Assembly (NCBI GenBank): GCA_914767715.1
Contig: OU612071.1
Span: 13,253,493 to 13,313,492 of the forward strand
Direction: 5' to 3'
DNA length: 60,000 bases
Origin: Membranipora membranacea
Taxonomy: Eukaryota; Bryozoa; Gymnolaemata; Cheilostomatida; Membraniporidae
A model generated the notes under the pieces. That model did not search any database. It saw nothing but the letters and a program-made list of their open reading frames with translations, and was not told where the DNA came from. Position 1 is the first letter of the stretch. The number at the start of each line of letters is the position of its first letter. This document shows, in pieces, positions 11,359 through 23,345 of the stretch. The position numbers and the translations under genes are program-made.

Positions 11359-13646
11359 ATGGAGAGGATCCTTGCTGCACTTGTGTTTGGGTGTACCATT
11401 TTGGCAGCAAGTGGTAAGTAACCACCGAATCAAAACATTTTGAATGGCATTGTTGGGAGGAGTTTGTATTATAAATATAGCTGATTAAGAGTATTTAGTT
11501 TTACATGTCCAGCAAACAATTTGAATTGATTACTATTAGCAACAGCATAACATTTTTATCTTTTTCATACTGTTGTTCAATTTATACTCCATGTTAACCA
11601 CTGTGATCTCATTTGCCTGGTACTCAGAGCAGTTTTAAATACAATTTATATTATATATATAAAATGCAATTGGGACGCCAGTAATTATCCCAATGCAAAA
11701 CTTATTTCAGATATAAACTCAGTGTGCTGTTTCTCAAAGCTCAGAACTCAGTTTGAATTAAACTAGAGAACATATAAAATATCTTAAATGTATACAATAA
11801 AATTTAAAAAGTCAAACTCGCCAAGGAGCTTCCTCCGTCTAACTTGTCAACTTGTTAACTTCTAATTTTTCTTTTAATTAATTGTTTTCAACTTTCATTT
11901 TTTTTTCACAGGGCATAGAGGGCATCATCATGGGCATCAACAAGGGCATCAACAAGGGCATCATCCAGTTTTTGGCGAAGAGCAGGAAAACGTTGTTGAG
12001 GTGCAACCTATTGACGTCGAACCGTCACAGGAAGTCGCTTCCGTCCCGTTACAGGAAGTCGATTTTGTAGATTTTACCCTGGATGTTATTGCTTTCAACC
12101 CGATACTCGCACCGACTCTTGATCTTGGCTGTGTTGACCTCCCTGGCGACATCACCCAAGGGGAGCAACTTCCTGACATGTCTGCTGTGCAAGAATGCGA
12201 AAATAATGAAAGACGAATTGACAGTTGTACTAACGGGAATCCCCCGCAATGCAGGGACATAACTGTTCCTGATGGTAGCTGCTTTAGGTAAGTTCAGACT
12301 AATCATCAAAATACGCTACTGACCTTATGTTTTCAAGTGGTTTAATAATTTGTGAATAATTAAGACTTGTGAAAAAAGTTGGAGTTGTGCCCTCCGCGAA
12401 TTAGGAGCCCGCGAATTATTAAGGTCAGAAGGTTTATAATAAATACACTTTATATGCTCTCTGTTTTTTATTTATTATTAATTTATTATATTTTTTCATT
12501 TATTATGCAATTTCTTTTGCTCTATATATTTATTTATATTTATTTATTTATTATACACTTTATTTGCGTGTGTGTCCAATAAGAATATTCTTACATTGAG
12601 AGCATTGATACAGCTAATCTATTTAGTGCACCCTTGTACAAGGTGAGGGCTGGCAAGCTAGGTTAATGTATGAAGAGCACACCTCTATTAGCGGCAATAG
12701 TAGTGACCTGGATTCGATGCGTAGGTTAACCATACATTATTTAAGGCTTAAATGCTCAAAAAGTTATAAAAGCTTGTAGGTTCCAAAGATGCTGATAAGC
12801 TCTTTTTGATTTTGAAGTTGCCCCTCACACATAGGCACATAGTGTCAAGCCTGCAGAGGGGGGAAGTCTGCTTGAATATGATATCCAATCTCTAGTCCAT
12901 AGTGATCTAGTATTATACGGCATGCACAAATTAAAGCCCCCTTTTTCTATTGCGTATGCCCCATTATCTTATCTCCTCTTCTCTTTTGTTTCCACCTTCT
13001 GCAGGGAGATAACCCCTGGGAGGACCCCATCAGGACCTCACAATTGCTACTGAATTTAAATCATTTGTGGCAGGTGTGGTGCAAACTAGGTCCCTATATT
13101 GTACTCACGGTAATATGAACATTCCAATGGTACGAAAAACGTACATCTGTCATTTCTACCTTAATTTTACAATACAGATAAGCTATTTGGTTTATTACTT
13201 TTATTTGTATATTATATTATATTATTTTATGTTAAATTTTATTGTATTATATTATATTAGTTGTATTATATTTGTATTAGTTGTATAACTGTTTAATATA
13301 TCCATGAGTATTATGTTACGTTTACTATGTGTGTGTGTATGATTCGGGTTTGTTTTTGCACTTTAGTTAGGGATTCATTGGCATTATTCACCTCCCAAGT
13401 TCATTGAAGATCACCCAAGTCGTCAAATCATTCTTTTTAAAACACAATAAATAGTCAAATTTTTCAATTAACATCTCTGAATTCATCATAAAAAATGTGA
13501 TATGTTTCAGATGTTGTAATGCTTGTCCGGAAGGAAAACAGTATAGAGAAGAAAATACTGGTGGATGTCGAAGAGCCCTAGGACCGTGTGGTTCTGGACG
13601 TCGTGTTAGGGGAAGAAGAGGATGTGGTTTCTGCTGTGATGCATAA
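11359..13646 (+). CDS. Small secreted His/Gly-rich, Cys-rich protein (3 exons)
   Basis: Exons 11,359-11,413, 11,912-12,287 and 13,511-13,646 join in frame to 188 codons plus TAA. All junctions are GT-AG (donors GTAAGT twice; acceptors TTTTTTCACAG and ATGTTTCAG). Residues 1-18 are a signal peptide (MERILAALVFGCTILAAS). Residues 19-36 are GHRGHHHGHQQGHQQGHH, built on a 12-bp GGGCATCAACAA tandem. An acidic, Val/Glu-rich stretch follows, and the last 100 residues hold 13 cysteines including CCNAC and GFCC, with Arg-rich RRVRGRRG near the end. The histidine run could bind Zn, Cu or Ni ions, and the Cys region should form disulfides; both are inferences. I do not recognise the family; matrix proteins and antimicrobial or toxin-like peptides share this general build. 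A donor-like GTGAG directly after the stop suggests a spliced 3' UTR. Confidence 0.75.
12440..12565 (+). repeat. TTTATT-rich low-complexity tract in intron 2
   Basis: Intron 2 of the secreted-protein gene (12,288-13,510) contains two pyrimidine/AT tracts, here and at 13,175-13,290 (TATTATATTATATTA-type). They explain the hydrophobic-looking open frames seen there, which are not genes. Confidence 0.7.
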
Positions 13647-13661
13647 GGTGAGAATAATCAA

Positions 13662-13877
13662 CAGGCCCGTAGTTCTAGGGGAGGCAGGGACGCCATGCCT
13701 TCCCTAAAATTCTCAATAGAATGTCCTAAAGATCTTAAAATTGAATATTCTATGGCAGATTCAGCTTCTCTGGAATTTCCACTTGATTATTAATTGCCTT
13801 AAATTGCTCAGAGAGGATGCTTTGGACTCGCCTCGAATTTTCGCTCACCCTACCATTTTTTCTTAACCGAAGCCCAG
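13662..13877 (-). mobile_element. M5 family MITE, copy 3
   Basis: A 216-bp element starting CAGGCCCGTAGTTCTAGGGG and ending AAGCCCAG, with an exact 5-bp duplication ATCAA at 13,657-13,661 and 13,878-13,882. It lies 15 bp after the stop codon of the secreted-protein gene, so it is probably transcribed in that gene's 3' region. Confidence 0.85.
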
Positions 13878-14109
13878 ATCAATAACAACATTGAAGATTA
13901 CCAAAAGACTCATGTACGTTATAGTCAGATTTGCATGCTAAAAGAATTAAAATCTGTACTTGAGTAATGAGGTATTGATGGTGGAAAGAGTGCCTCCCAT
14001 GAGGGAAGGTAACTCTCTTTCCTTGCATTACGATGTCAGAGTGGATAGGAAGTGCGTGTTTGTTGTATTGCAGATTTCAATTTGACAAAGCGTATTAATC
14101 TGTATTTGG

Positions 14110-14289
14110 CAGGCCCGTAGTTCTAGGGGAGGCAGGCTTCCCAAGAAACCATGTCAGAATCAGCTCATCTTGGATTTCCATTAATTGCTAATAACATGCC
14201 TTTCATTGCCTATAGAACCGCTCCTGGTGAAGTTTCGGACTGGTCTCAAACTTTTGCCTCCCCTACTATCATTCTATAATACGGCCCTG
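14110..14289 (-). mobile_element. M5 family MITE, copy 4 (internally deleted)
   Basis: A 180-bp copy from CAGGCCCGTAGTTCTAGGGG to ACGGCCCTG, flanked by exact TTTGG duplications (14,105-14,109 and 14,290-14,294). It lacks about 40-50 bp after the first terminal repeat relative to full copies. Confidence 0.85.
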
Positions 14290-14294
14290 TTTGG

Positions 14295-15083
14295 TATTGT
14301 GTCAAATCAATGCACAATGCGAAACATTCCTTATCATAAAGGCTTTGTAGGCCGTAACATTCCTCAGTGAAGTTACGAGGAATATCTACTGCTTCGATAT
14401 GTTTAGTATTTCATTGTCAATTTGCTTCTTGAAAATTCCAGACCACGTTGCAAAGGACTGTCGTTCAATAACGGCTTATTGTTTATTTTGTAGTGATCGT
14501 CAAGGGCTAATGACTACTTGGTTGGACACAAAACACTGATGATTCGCTACAGAATGACCTTGACCAGAGATTAATTGAACAATATGAAGATGAATATTAT
14601 ATTATCCACACAATTTATTCAATATTACAAAGCCATATGTCTGGTAACAAATACATATGCCACCGACAGAGAAAATGGCCAAGACATTACGAAATCTATT
14701 GCCATGGTTAATCTAACATATAAAATGATTGTATCTTTGAAATAACCTCAGCAAAAGTTGCTATTTGCATTTGAGATTACTTAGGCTCACATTTTGTCTG
14801 ATTTTTGTTACACCAACATTAACATTGCTTATCTGCCAGCTGTCACACTAGTGTTGAGGTTAAACCCTTTGAGCTTATATGAGAAGTTGAGAAACTAGCA
14901 TAATATATAGAAACACTTTTCTTGTAAGTTGCGACTCCTGAATTCATAATCTTGTCGAGATGGTAAGCTAATATTTTCTTTGTCAATGTTGTTGCATAAA
15001 AGAGCCTATGAGACTTATATATAACTGATCACATCAATAAAAATGCTCCTATTCTGGCTTCAATTCATGTATTTCTGTATTTG
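14295..15083. other. Gene-free stretch
   Basis: No supported exon. An AATAAA at 15,036-15,041 could serve as a distal polyadenylation signal for the secreted-protein gene if its 3' UTR is spliced. That is speculative. Confidence 0.35.
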
Positions 15084-15088
15084 TGTCG

Positions 15089-15330
15089 CAGGGCCGTTGT
15101 ATAGAAAAAATGATAGGCAAAATTCTGAAGCAGGTCTAAAGCATCACCAGGAGGGGTGCTCTACGCTCCTCCATAAGCAAATTTAAGAAATTTAGTTATC
15201 AAATGGAAATCCCAGAGGAGCTGATTCTGACATGAATTATTCAATTATAGTGCTCTAAGGCCACTGTAATTAGCTTTCAAGGGGAGGCAGTGCCTCCTTG
15301 CCCCCCCCCCCCCCTAGAACTACGGGCTTG
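15089..15330 (+). mobile_element. M5 family MITE, copy 5
   Basis: A 242-bp element from CAGGGCCGTTGTATAG to AACTACGGGCTTG, flanked by exact TGTCG duplications (15,084-15,088 and 15,331-15,335). It carries a run of 14 C at 15,301-15,314 that other copies lack. Confidence 0.85.
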
Positions 15331-15525
15331 TGTCGCTGTACAATTTAGTTATAATTGCAACTTACCAGGACTTGACGAAATTTTCAAGAATGCTACAGTT
15401 TAAACACTAAATCAGATGCCTCGCTTCAGGCATACCCATCATTCAAGGAAGCTTTCTCCAATCTTTAGTGGATGAAAATGAATATGAAGTAGCTTTACTA
15501 GCTATAGTGGTGTGTACTGTAATAT

Positions 15526-15710
15526 TTCACTTATAAGGCACCGGCCTTATAAGTGAAGACCCTCCCTCAGAAAACATAAAAATGCTCCAGTTATAGGCAC
15601 CCCACAGCAATAAGGCACCCCTTTGGAGAAATAGCCGCCCACAGTGGAATTCGAACTCATGCTCCACAAGGCAGACGCTGCTACCGCTGAGCTATCCATC
15701 ATCACTTATA
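15526..15710 (-). mobile_element. tRNA-derived SINE, family D, copy 1
   Basis: On the minus strand the head reads GATAGCTCAGCGGTAGCAGC (A box), then GAGTTCGAATTCCACTG (B box). The tail contains GGTGCCTATAACTGGAGCAT followed by TTTTTATG. Nearly the same tail follows the tRNA-like head inside the hAT element at 24,499. The 3' end coincides with a palindrome (TTCACTTATAAGGC and its complement) at 15,526-15,557. Confidence 0.65.
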
Positions 15711-15989
15711 GAGAGCTAGCTGTTTTGGTCCAAATAATATATATAAATGCTTCACATGATATATGACATATGATCCTTTCTTAAAGGCGCCTTCACCTAG
15801 AATGCGTGTCTTATATGTGAGGTATTACTGTTAGTGATGGCCTAGAATTTTGTTATTGACAGCTGTGTAAGATGATAATAACAGGAAACAGAAGTCAATT
15901 ATCAATAATCAATAGCTGATTGCCCATACACAAGGGGCATTTTTGGTTAAAATGTTTGTTAAAATCGCAGGGATTAGTCACTCACCACA

Positions 15990-16186
15990 TCGTGGCGGCG
16001 AAATAGTGTGCCTTAAGGACGAGGCTGCAATGTCTGCACCAATTTGCTCCCAGTTTGTATACAGGAGCACACCTGGGGTACCAACAACTCCCAGTAGACA
16101 GTGGACTGCAGTGGGAATCTAACCCACGACCATAAACACTTGGATGCTGAAGGAGCAGCGCTCTAACCAATGAGCCACCTCCTATT
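15990..16186 (-). mobile_element. tRNA-derived SINE, family A, copy 2
   Basis: On the minus strand: GGAGGTGGCTCATTGGTTAG, then GGTCGTGGGTTAGATTCCCA, then GGTGTGCTCCTG. These are the same blocks, in the same order, as at 5,240-5,441. The 3' parts have diverged more than the heads. Confidence 0.75.
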
Positions 16187-16189
16187 TTG

Positions 16190-18400
16190 AAGTATGATGC
16201 AGCAAACAGTCATCTAATATGACTGACACCAAGACAGTAAGTGTTAACTTGGGAAAAAAAATATAAAAAGAGAGGGTTTATCAAAATGACTTGATGAATC
16301 CTAAAAGATGAAGGCTAAATTTACCTAAAAATAATACGTTGCAGTTGCCTTTTCAGGTAAATTGAGAACACAACTTCATATGCAATGGCAGATTTTGACA
16401 GATTGAAGCCTTTTGCCATGGATTTTCACCTGATTTGAGCTGTTTAAGAGTTGCCCATCCTCAGTTTTAAATTTCTAACTAAGTAAAGTAACGATGTTGG
16501 CAAATTTACATAAAATGTATATTGTTTTATCGGTAAACAAATTTTTTTTTTGGAAACATTTTGAGCCGTTCATATTTTATTGCTCATTTCAGTATTTACT
16601 GCAATTACTACGAAACAGAGTGTGGAGAAATGAATGAAAAAAGTCATGCATCCTGCATGGCGCATTTCGTCATACCAGAAGTGTGTTAAGTCAGATGATT
16701 GATGTGTACTACTTAAAACGATATGAGGCGTAGATTCAACCATATCTATCACAGATGCAATACCATATCATTTGCAGTTCATCCCGCCAATTTGCGGCAA
16801 AGTTGGCTTGTTGACATGGATGATAGAACTATGCAAGAGAAAACAAGTCTTTAACCATGGTATATTTTTATTCAATTCTTTAGCAGTCCAAAAAAGTTGG
16901 TTTGTCATAGTTTTTGGACATGGTTTTTTTAGGGAAAATTTAACAGTAACATGTCAACACAAACACTGTCAAATAGAATTAAAATGTATAATTCAACAGG
17001 TCACTCTATTTACACGATTATTGCACCCAAATCACGATCAAATCATGATTGTCATGTGTGATTATGTTATTTGTAATAACATCTTTGAATGTAGCCACAC
17101 AACTTGATAATAATCAGTACTGCTAGACCCCAACCGCTCCTATAAATACTATATTATGAATACAAGTGTAAATAGTCTCTACTAGTAATATATCAATTGA
17201 TAATACGTAACAGTGAAATAAAAATTATCTCACAACATAAGCGAAGAAATATGTGATCAAATAAATGTATATTTAGTATAAATAAAGATGATTTCGATGT
17301 TCAGTTTAGTCCAGAAACCGGACTGCCCAGAATATAGGCGATGTTTTCTATTATGCGGTGGTATCAGCACTCCTCCTCTGAGCAATTAACGTTTTCAAGT
17401 TGATAGGATGCAAGGTAGTCCTCCATGTCTTGGATGTTTGGTAAAATGTAAAAAATGTAAATCACCTTTTATTAACGGCTCCCCAGCAATATTTACAGGA
17501 ATATAACATAGATACATATACATATTCAATTTAGCACACTCCTGTACAAGGTAGGAGTGGGTAGGGGTGGGAGAGCTCACCTCCTTCATATGATACATCT
17601 GTTTTAAGGTAGTGACATGGGGTCAGCAAAACTCAATTTTCTATACACTTTTGGAAAGCTGCCGAGCTACTGATCGCTAATAGCTCATCAAAAATGTGAT
17701 TGGATGACGCTCATAATTTTTTCAAGGAAATGAGGCCATAAAGGCCGTTTTTAGCAAAGTGGATAGTTGATTTGATTGCTAGAAATTTCAAATGGGGGTT
17801 ATATTTATTCCTAGAGATATAGTTTTTCCTAATTTTTGGTTGAAAATAATATATGATGAGCCCAAAGTAGCTTTTTTACGTCACGGCATAATGTGTGTGA
17901 TTTCTGAAATCTGATGATATAATGTGAAATTTTAAGCAACGATTTGAGATAGATTGAATAAATAAGAGCCGAATGTTTCGCTACTCTCCGATGGAGTGCT
18001 CTTGAAATGAAACACCCCAATGCAGTATAACAAATTTATCAAGATCAGCACAAACCATCTAAGGTAGATAGGTTTGGCGTCATTTTTTGTTAAAGCCAAA
18101 CTTGCTGTCAAAAAGACCATTACAAAGGTCAGACCAATTTATTGTTTAAAGTTGTGACCTACAGAGCAGCTTTGAATAAGCATAGTTCAGTCTGGAAATG
18201 CCAACAAAATTTGGCACTGCATATCAGTTTTCCCCGAATTTCACACTACAGAAAGTCAAAACCATCTAGTTAAAGGGGCTTTTAACGGTGTTTTTGGGCA
18301 TTCTGTGGTAAGTAAGTCCGGAAAAACTTATACGCTTTGCATATTTATAACACCATTATACTTATTTTGGTAGCGTAGCATCGGGATTAGCTGGGAATCA
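16190..18400. other. Gene-free stretch
   Basis: No recognised protein. A plus-strand frame of 111 codons at 16,772-17,107 has no motif or splice context that I can support. At 17,525-17,605 a GCACACTCCTGTACAAGG block resembles 12,628-12,730 and looks like a shared SINE-like scrap. Confidence 0.5.
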
Positions 18401-18567
18401 AAGAAATAATTGTACTCCTTCTATGATTTCAACCCATAGATTTAATGGGCATAACCGCATCGATGTTGGCGGCAAAAACTATGGTGTTAGATCACATTTT
18501 TTGTTCTCTGACAGAGAAATGCAATAGATTTGAGATATTGGTTAGGGTTATACATATTGTCATCAAG

Positions 18568-18806
18568 CAGGCCCGTAGTTCTAGGGGAGGCAGGGAGGCC
18601 ATGCCTTCCCTAAAAAGCTATATAGAGTGTACTAAAAACACTATAATTGGGTCATCCATGATAGAATCAGTTCCTCTGGGATTTCCAGTTGCTATTTATA
18701 TGCCTTAACTTGCTTGGGGAGGAGCTTACAGCACCAATCGTGGTGATGATTCGGATTGGCTTCAGACTTTTACCTCCCCTACCATGTTTTCAAAATTACA
18801 GTCCTG
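18568..18806 (-). mobile_element. M5 family MITE, copy 6
   Basis: A 239-bp element from CAGGCCCGTAGTTCTAGGGG to ATTACAGTCCTG. The flanks TCAAG and TCAAC agree at 4 of 5 positions, which fits a 5-bp duplication with one later mutation. It lies inside a diverged R2-like block that starts near 18,405. Confidence 0.8.
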
Positions 18807-18934
18807 TCAACTGTCCGATTATTCAATTTTGTCATCCACCCAAAATGCAGCTATATCTGGAACCCACCTATCAATGTTTGGCATCTTTATGTTTGCCCAA
18901 AAACCAAATTAGAATGATACCATGATTCAAGTTT

Positions 18935-19420
18935 TGACATGTCTTATAATGACTCAACAAAGCTGGTGGCAAGACATTAACATTGAACATAAATCATGAC
19001 TGTTTATAATGTATAATGTTAACTTAAACTCCTCTGTATCTAAGCTGTATGTAAGGTTTTTCTTGTTATTTTTTATTCTGCTAAAAGGATGGATATAAAA
19101 TAATGCTTGTAATGGAAAGAAATAACATAAATATAGAACAAAAAGCATGGAGACATCTAGATAGTCCAGGGACTAGAGTGACAGCTCTCCCAAGTCTGCG
19201 GCAAGGTTGTGATTGCCCCTCACCATCCACCGCAGGCCACAGACGCCCCGCTAGACCATTCATGAGATCGGACCAATTAATTTAATACAATAGCTCATAT
19301 TGACCTAGAGCAAGAGGGCGTCAAACCAGAAAACACACAACCGAGAAAGTCTACAGAAGATAAGAAATGGTCAGGCAAGGGACTGTATTGAGTTGAGCTC
19401 TGTGAGCTTGATCTTAGTTA
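18935..19420 (+). repeat. Dispersed repeat R3, copy 1
   Basis: Its first part (AAAGCTGGTGGCAAGACATT, then ATAAATCATGACTGTTTATA) and its last part (ATACAATAGCTCATATTGAC through GAGAGCTTGATCTTAG-like sequence) match 22,825-22,900 and 23,185-23,345 in the same order. The middle is less alike. It ends exactly where the MITE at 19,422 begins. Confidence 0.6.
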
Positions 19421-19421
19421 G

Positions 19422-19648
19422 CAGGGCCATAGTTTAGAAAAAGGGTAGGAGAGGCAAAAGTTTGAGGCGAGTCCAAAGCATCAACAATAAGTTCCGCCCT
19501 GAGCAATTTAAGGCATATAAAAAGTAAATTGAGGTCCCTAATGAGCGGATTCTGATATGGAATATTAAATTATAGCATTTTAAGGCCACTTTATTTAGCA
19601 ATCAAGGGGCTGCAGAGCGTCCCTGCCTCCTCTACAAATACGGGCCTG
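19422..19648 (+). mobile_element. M5 family MITE, copy 7 (tandem with copy 8)
   Basis: Starts CAGGGCCATAGTTTAG and ends AATACGGGCCTG. One base later the next copy begins, so the right-hand target duplication cannot be seen. Confidence 0.8.
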
Positions 19649-19649
19649 G

Positions 19650-19874
19650 CAGGGCTGTAGTTTAGAAAAAATGGTAGGGGAGGCAAAACTCCGAGGCACC
19701 AGGAGGGGTGCTGTTAACTCCACCCTTAGCAATTTAAGGAATTTATTTAGCAAATTGAAATCCCAGAGGAGCTGATTTTGACATGAATTTTTTAATTATA
19801 GTGTTTTTAGGCCACTGTAATTAGCTTTCTAGGGGAGGCAGTGCCTCCTTGCCTCCCCTAGAACTACAGGCCTA
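19650..19874 (+). mobile_element. M5 family MITE, copy 8
   Basis: Starts CAGGGCTGTAGTTTAG and ends GAACTACAGGCCTA. Its closest relative in the window is copy 5, and it is fairly well preserved. Head-to-tail adjacency to copy 7 suggests insertion next to an older copy, or tandem duplication. Confidence 0.8.
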
Positions 19875-21340
19875 CAAGAGTTGATATTTGTGTATCCTGC
19901 ACCCCATTCAATTCTTCAAGGAGTGCCAATGCCTCAAAAAAACATATGAATATGAAGCTAACAAAGTAGGATAAAGTAGAAAAAAATGGGGTAGGGCTTA
20001 GCCGAATTAAATTTAATGCCCCGTAAAATTTATATATATGCTTTGAGTGCCAGCCAAGCACCTTGCAAAACAGTAAATCATCCACCAAACCTGCCAAGAG
20101 TTGTATTTCCGGATAATCTCACTTATTTGTTTGTATTTGAGTTTGTCATAAAAAGTGTGACGTCAAAGAATTTCTAATTAAGACAGAGAAATTCAGGGAA
20201 TCTAGATGAGGGCTATTATGCGCAGACCGTATATGTCACAATGTATCTTCGGCTCAATATTCATAATTCAAAAGCCTGCAAGGTACTTACAAAAAAGCTC
20301 ATAAATTCACCTTAAATTAGTGAGAAGTAGGCGCAAGCAGGATAAATTTTGACGCATCTCAAGCTCATTATTCATCTTTAACAAATCTCAAGTACTCACA
20401 TATACTAATCTAATAGGTAAAGTTCGAATTAAATACATTGATAAACTTGCATACATTAAAAACTTGTTTACGGATTATCTGCTGGGGAATTAATTCAATC
20501 AGTAGCTACAGATCTAGGAAATTTGGGCTCATGTTATCTGTATAGCTTAAAGATTATTGATTTGGGCTCGATAACAGAATGTTCACCTGATGGGCAAATA
20601 TTTTTCCCGAACCGATTGTCTAACTTAAAGGATGAAATTTCTGAATAGGGTGAAACAATGGCATCATCCCTTTACCAACTAACTAAAATTAGTATGAATT
20701 AGTTTCTGCAAAGAGCTTGCCAATTCAGTGATAATGCTGAGCTCGAATACTCCGCAAGTTATTTAAGAGCTAAACCAGGCTACAAAGGGAACAAACCCTA
20801 GACATGCAACAGTTATGTAAGCCTTTGATTGATGGAAGGAGTAAATCATGTTTGATACAGCACGGAATATATTTTCGCATCAAAATTTCGTTCGGTACAA
20901 CAGGAAGCGGTCTTTAATGCTATTCCCATAGATTGTTAACTCCCGAAATCCTCCCAAAATCGCAACATGGGAAAATAGCGAATGTGGCAAAATCTATATT
21001 GAAACATCGGCAAGCTATGATGATTTAATGTAATTGTTGAAGTATATTATCACAGAGTAAGGATATACAGATATATAAGGATATCATCTGCATTCTGCGG
21101 AATTTTACAGTTACGTTGTTCTTTGAGACACTTTGCTTTTATACAATAATGCAAATACGAATATGCCAGATTTTTTTTTAAATACTTTCGCTAAATATGC
21201 TGGTTCCTTCGACAATATTGACAACATATTATAATATCTGCATGACCTGTATGCTTGGCAATATCTGTGACATAATTTTGACATTTACAGCCATGATTTT
21301 TTGTGCTGCATGTAAATTATCAGTCCAGCATCGGGTGATT
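19875..21340. other. Gene-free stretch
   Basis: No exon, SINE or terminal-repeat element recognised. AT-rich and unremarkable by eye. Confidence 0.5.
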
Positions 21341-21533
21341 ACAATGACAGAGTATCTGCCTTAGAACTCACACCACTGGATGACTATATCAACCAGCAAT
21401 GCAGGAAGTACATAGACAAAATCAAAATGCCTGATCATTGCCTGCACAACCTGCTTCCCAAACTGCAAACTGAATATCCACGATCTACTCAACTGAAGCC
21501 CAGGGCTACCCACTTCATAACTGAATTTTTATA
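21336..21533 (+). pseudogene. LINE reverse transcriptase C-terminal fragment
   Basis: An open frame ending in TAA (21,531-21,533) reads LDDYINQQCRKYIDKIK, then HCLHNLLPKL and PRSTQLKPR. This is the pattern commonly found at the very C-terminus of non-LTR retrotransposon ORF2, with a Leu-Leu-Pro block followed by a basic end. It could be the continuation of the kind of segment seen at 4,010-4,159. There is no catalytic core, so it is a relic. Confidence 0.4.
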
Positions 21534-21539
21534 ACACAA

Positions 21540-22170
21540 TTTTTTTAATACGAGGTTTCACTTTTTATGTAATGAGACGAGGTTTAACACTGTGGGAAAA
21601 TCAATAGTCAGAATAAACAAAATTATATATATAATACTAGGGTGTTTTTGGACGTTTTTAGCAAAGTAAACATTTTCTTGACGTTTTTCCTATATAGATG
21701 TATTCCGTGTAACATTTTCTGAACGGTCTAGAACTCAATTTTGTAAATTAAAGTGTTTTGTTTGTTTGTTTTTGACCGATCAGAATATTAAAAAGAGAAG
21801 ACAAGTTTCAACTTCTGCGAATACTTTTGGGTTTTGTAAAATCATACAGATTTTGTTGCATGAGAAAAGAGCTAACGTTGAGACTGCTACAAAGAACAAA
21901 ACAACCTGAGTTCACTTTTAGCGACAGTTGAGGTTATGAAACTTTCAATTTTTGTATACCTGAGTTGCTGGCCTAGGTGAAAAACATAGTTTGGAACCCA
22001 GGATTTTACCCTGGTGTTTTGACAGTGCAAAGTTGTTTATTCAATAGCTCGATGGCATGGTGTTATTTAAACATCACCAACAGCTTGTTTGTTGGGGCTC
22101 AACAAGTAAGATGTTTTGCCTATCATATAAATATGGCCATGGCCTTACTTTGTTAGCATAACACCGGAAT
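21540..22170. other. Gene-free stretch
   Basis: No supported exon. It ends in a diverged R2-like block that begins about 22,180. Confidence 0.5.
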
Positions 22171-22824
22171 TAGATGGATGATCAAGCCCATTTATATCAC
22201 TTCTTTAATGTTTTCAACCCTCAAATTTATTGGGCATAATTGCACCGGTATTGAAGGCAAAAACTATGATGTTTTTGATTTCAAACAGTGACATTCGAAA
22301 GGTTTGTGATATTGGATAGGGTCACTTATTTTCATCCAGTCACCAAAAATATTCGATGATGTCATTCATCCGGAGACAGCCGGAAGCCGCCGCCTATCAA
22401 CGATTACATTCAGCGAGAAAGGCTCTAATCATTTTCCCGCGATTTTCACCATCAAAAATAAAAAACACCACATATCAGTGGCTTAGGTTTGACTAAGATG
22501 TTGATTGATATTGAGCGTCGATGAGTATTGCTATTTAGAATATTGAGGCGCTTGTAGCTTGAAATAAGATTCTGTATAAGAATTCAGTCACACAAACAAA
22601 CAACATCCCCTCATACCAACATACCATCACATTTTGGTTAGCAAACAGAGAAGACATGAAATTGTGGCAAATTAACCAGTCTCAGCTCAGTAGTAGCTGG
22701 GTTGCAGTACTCAACAAAGCTTGGGCGTATAGTTCTGCCAAAATTAATTGTGAAAGAATGACAAAGTTAAGTTGATATTCACTGTAACCAAGTTAGAATA
22801 TCATTATTTCAGTTTTTATATGTA

Positions 22825-23345
22825 TCATCATGACTCTGCAAAGCTGGTGCAAAGACATTAACTTGGAACATAAATCATGATTGTTTATAATTTTGGGAAA
22901 ATGTCTTGCTGACTCCCCAACCATTGATTACTTACAATACACTGAATAAAATTCTTCTCATGGAGCAGAAAATACTAACATAACATTATGCAGTTAGAAC
23001 ACCCAGTACAGGGAGTCATCCGCCATCGATATGATTGGCAATCCCTACTAGCATGAATGATATTGCCCGGTAAGTTGGCTTGTTTACAAAACTGCCAACA
23101 GTAATCAAATGTCTTCAGCGTTGAAGATTTGGACATGACAAGCATGTGAATAGGAACTATCTATCTTTGTGAGCCCTCTTAATATGGACTGCAATGATAC
23201 AATAGCTCAAATAGACCAGAAGCAAAAGGGCCTCAAGCCAGAAAACACTGATAACCAAGAAAGCCTAGAGAAAATTTCATCTTGTCAGGCCGGGCATTGT
23301 ATTGGGGCAAGCGGTGAGAGCTTGATCTGACCCAGAGGGCAAAAT
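22825..23345 (+). repeat. Dispersed repeat R3, copy 2
   Basis: The same ends as at 18,935-19,420. Its interior (about 22,970-23,110, with GATTGGCAATCCCTACTAGC and CTTGTTTACAAAACTGC) recurs at 58,085-58,230. Its last part, GTGGTGGCAAGGTTGC, recurs inverted at about 26,975-27,050. It appears to be part of a larger family scattered in pieces. Confidence 0.6.

Noticed and set aside
12379-12582. Small hydrophobic membrane protein
   Set aside because: It is translated low-complexity TTTATT sequence within an intron of the secreted-protein gene.
13067-13288. Tyr/Ile-rich small protein
   Set aside because: Arises from a TATTATATTATATTA tract in the same intron, with no splice or family support.
16772-17107. 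111-codon plus-strand gene
   Set aside because: No recognisable domain, no splice context, and AT-rich non-coding composition around it.
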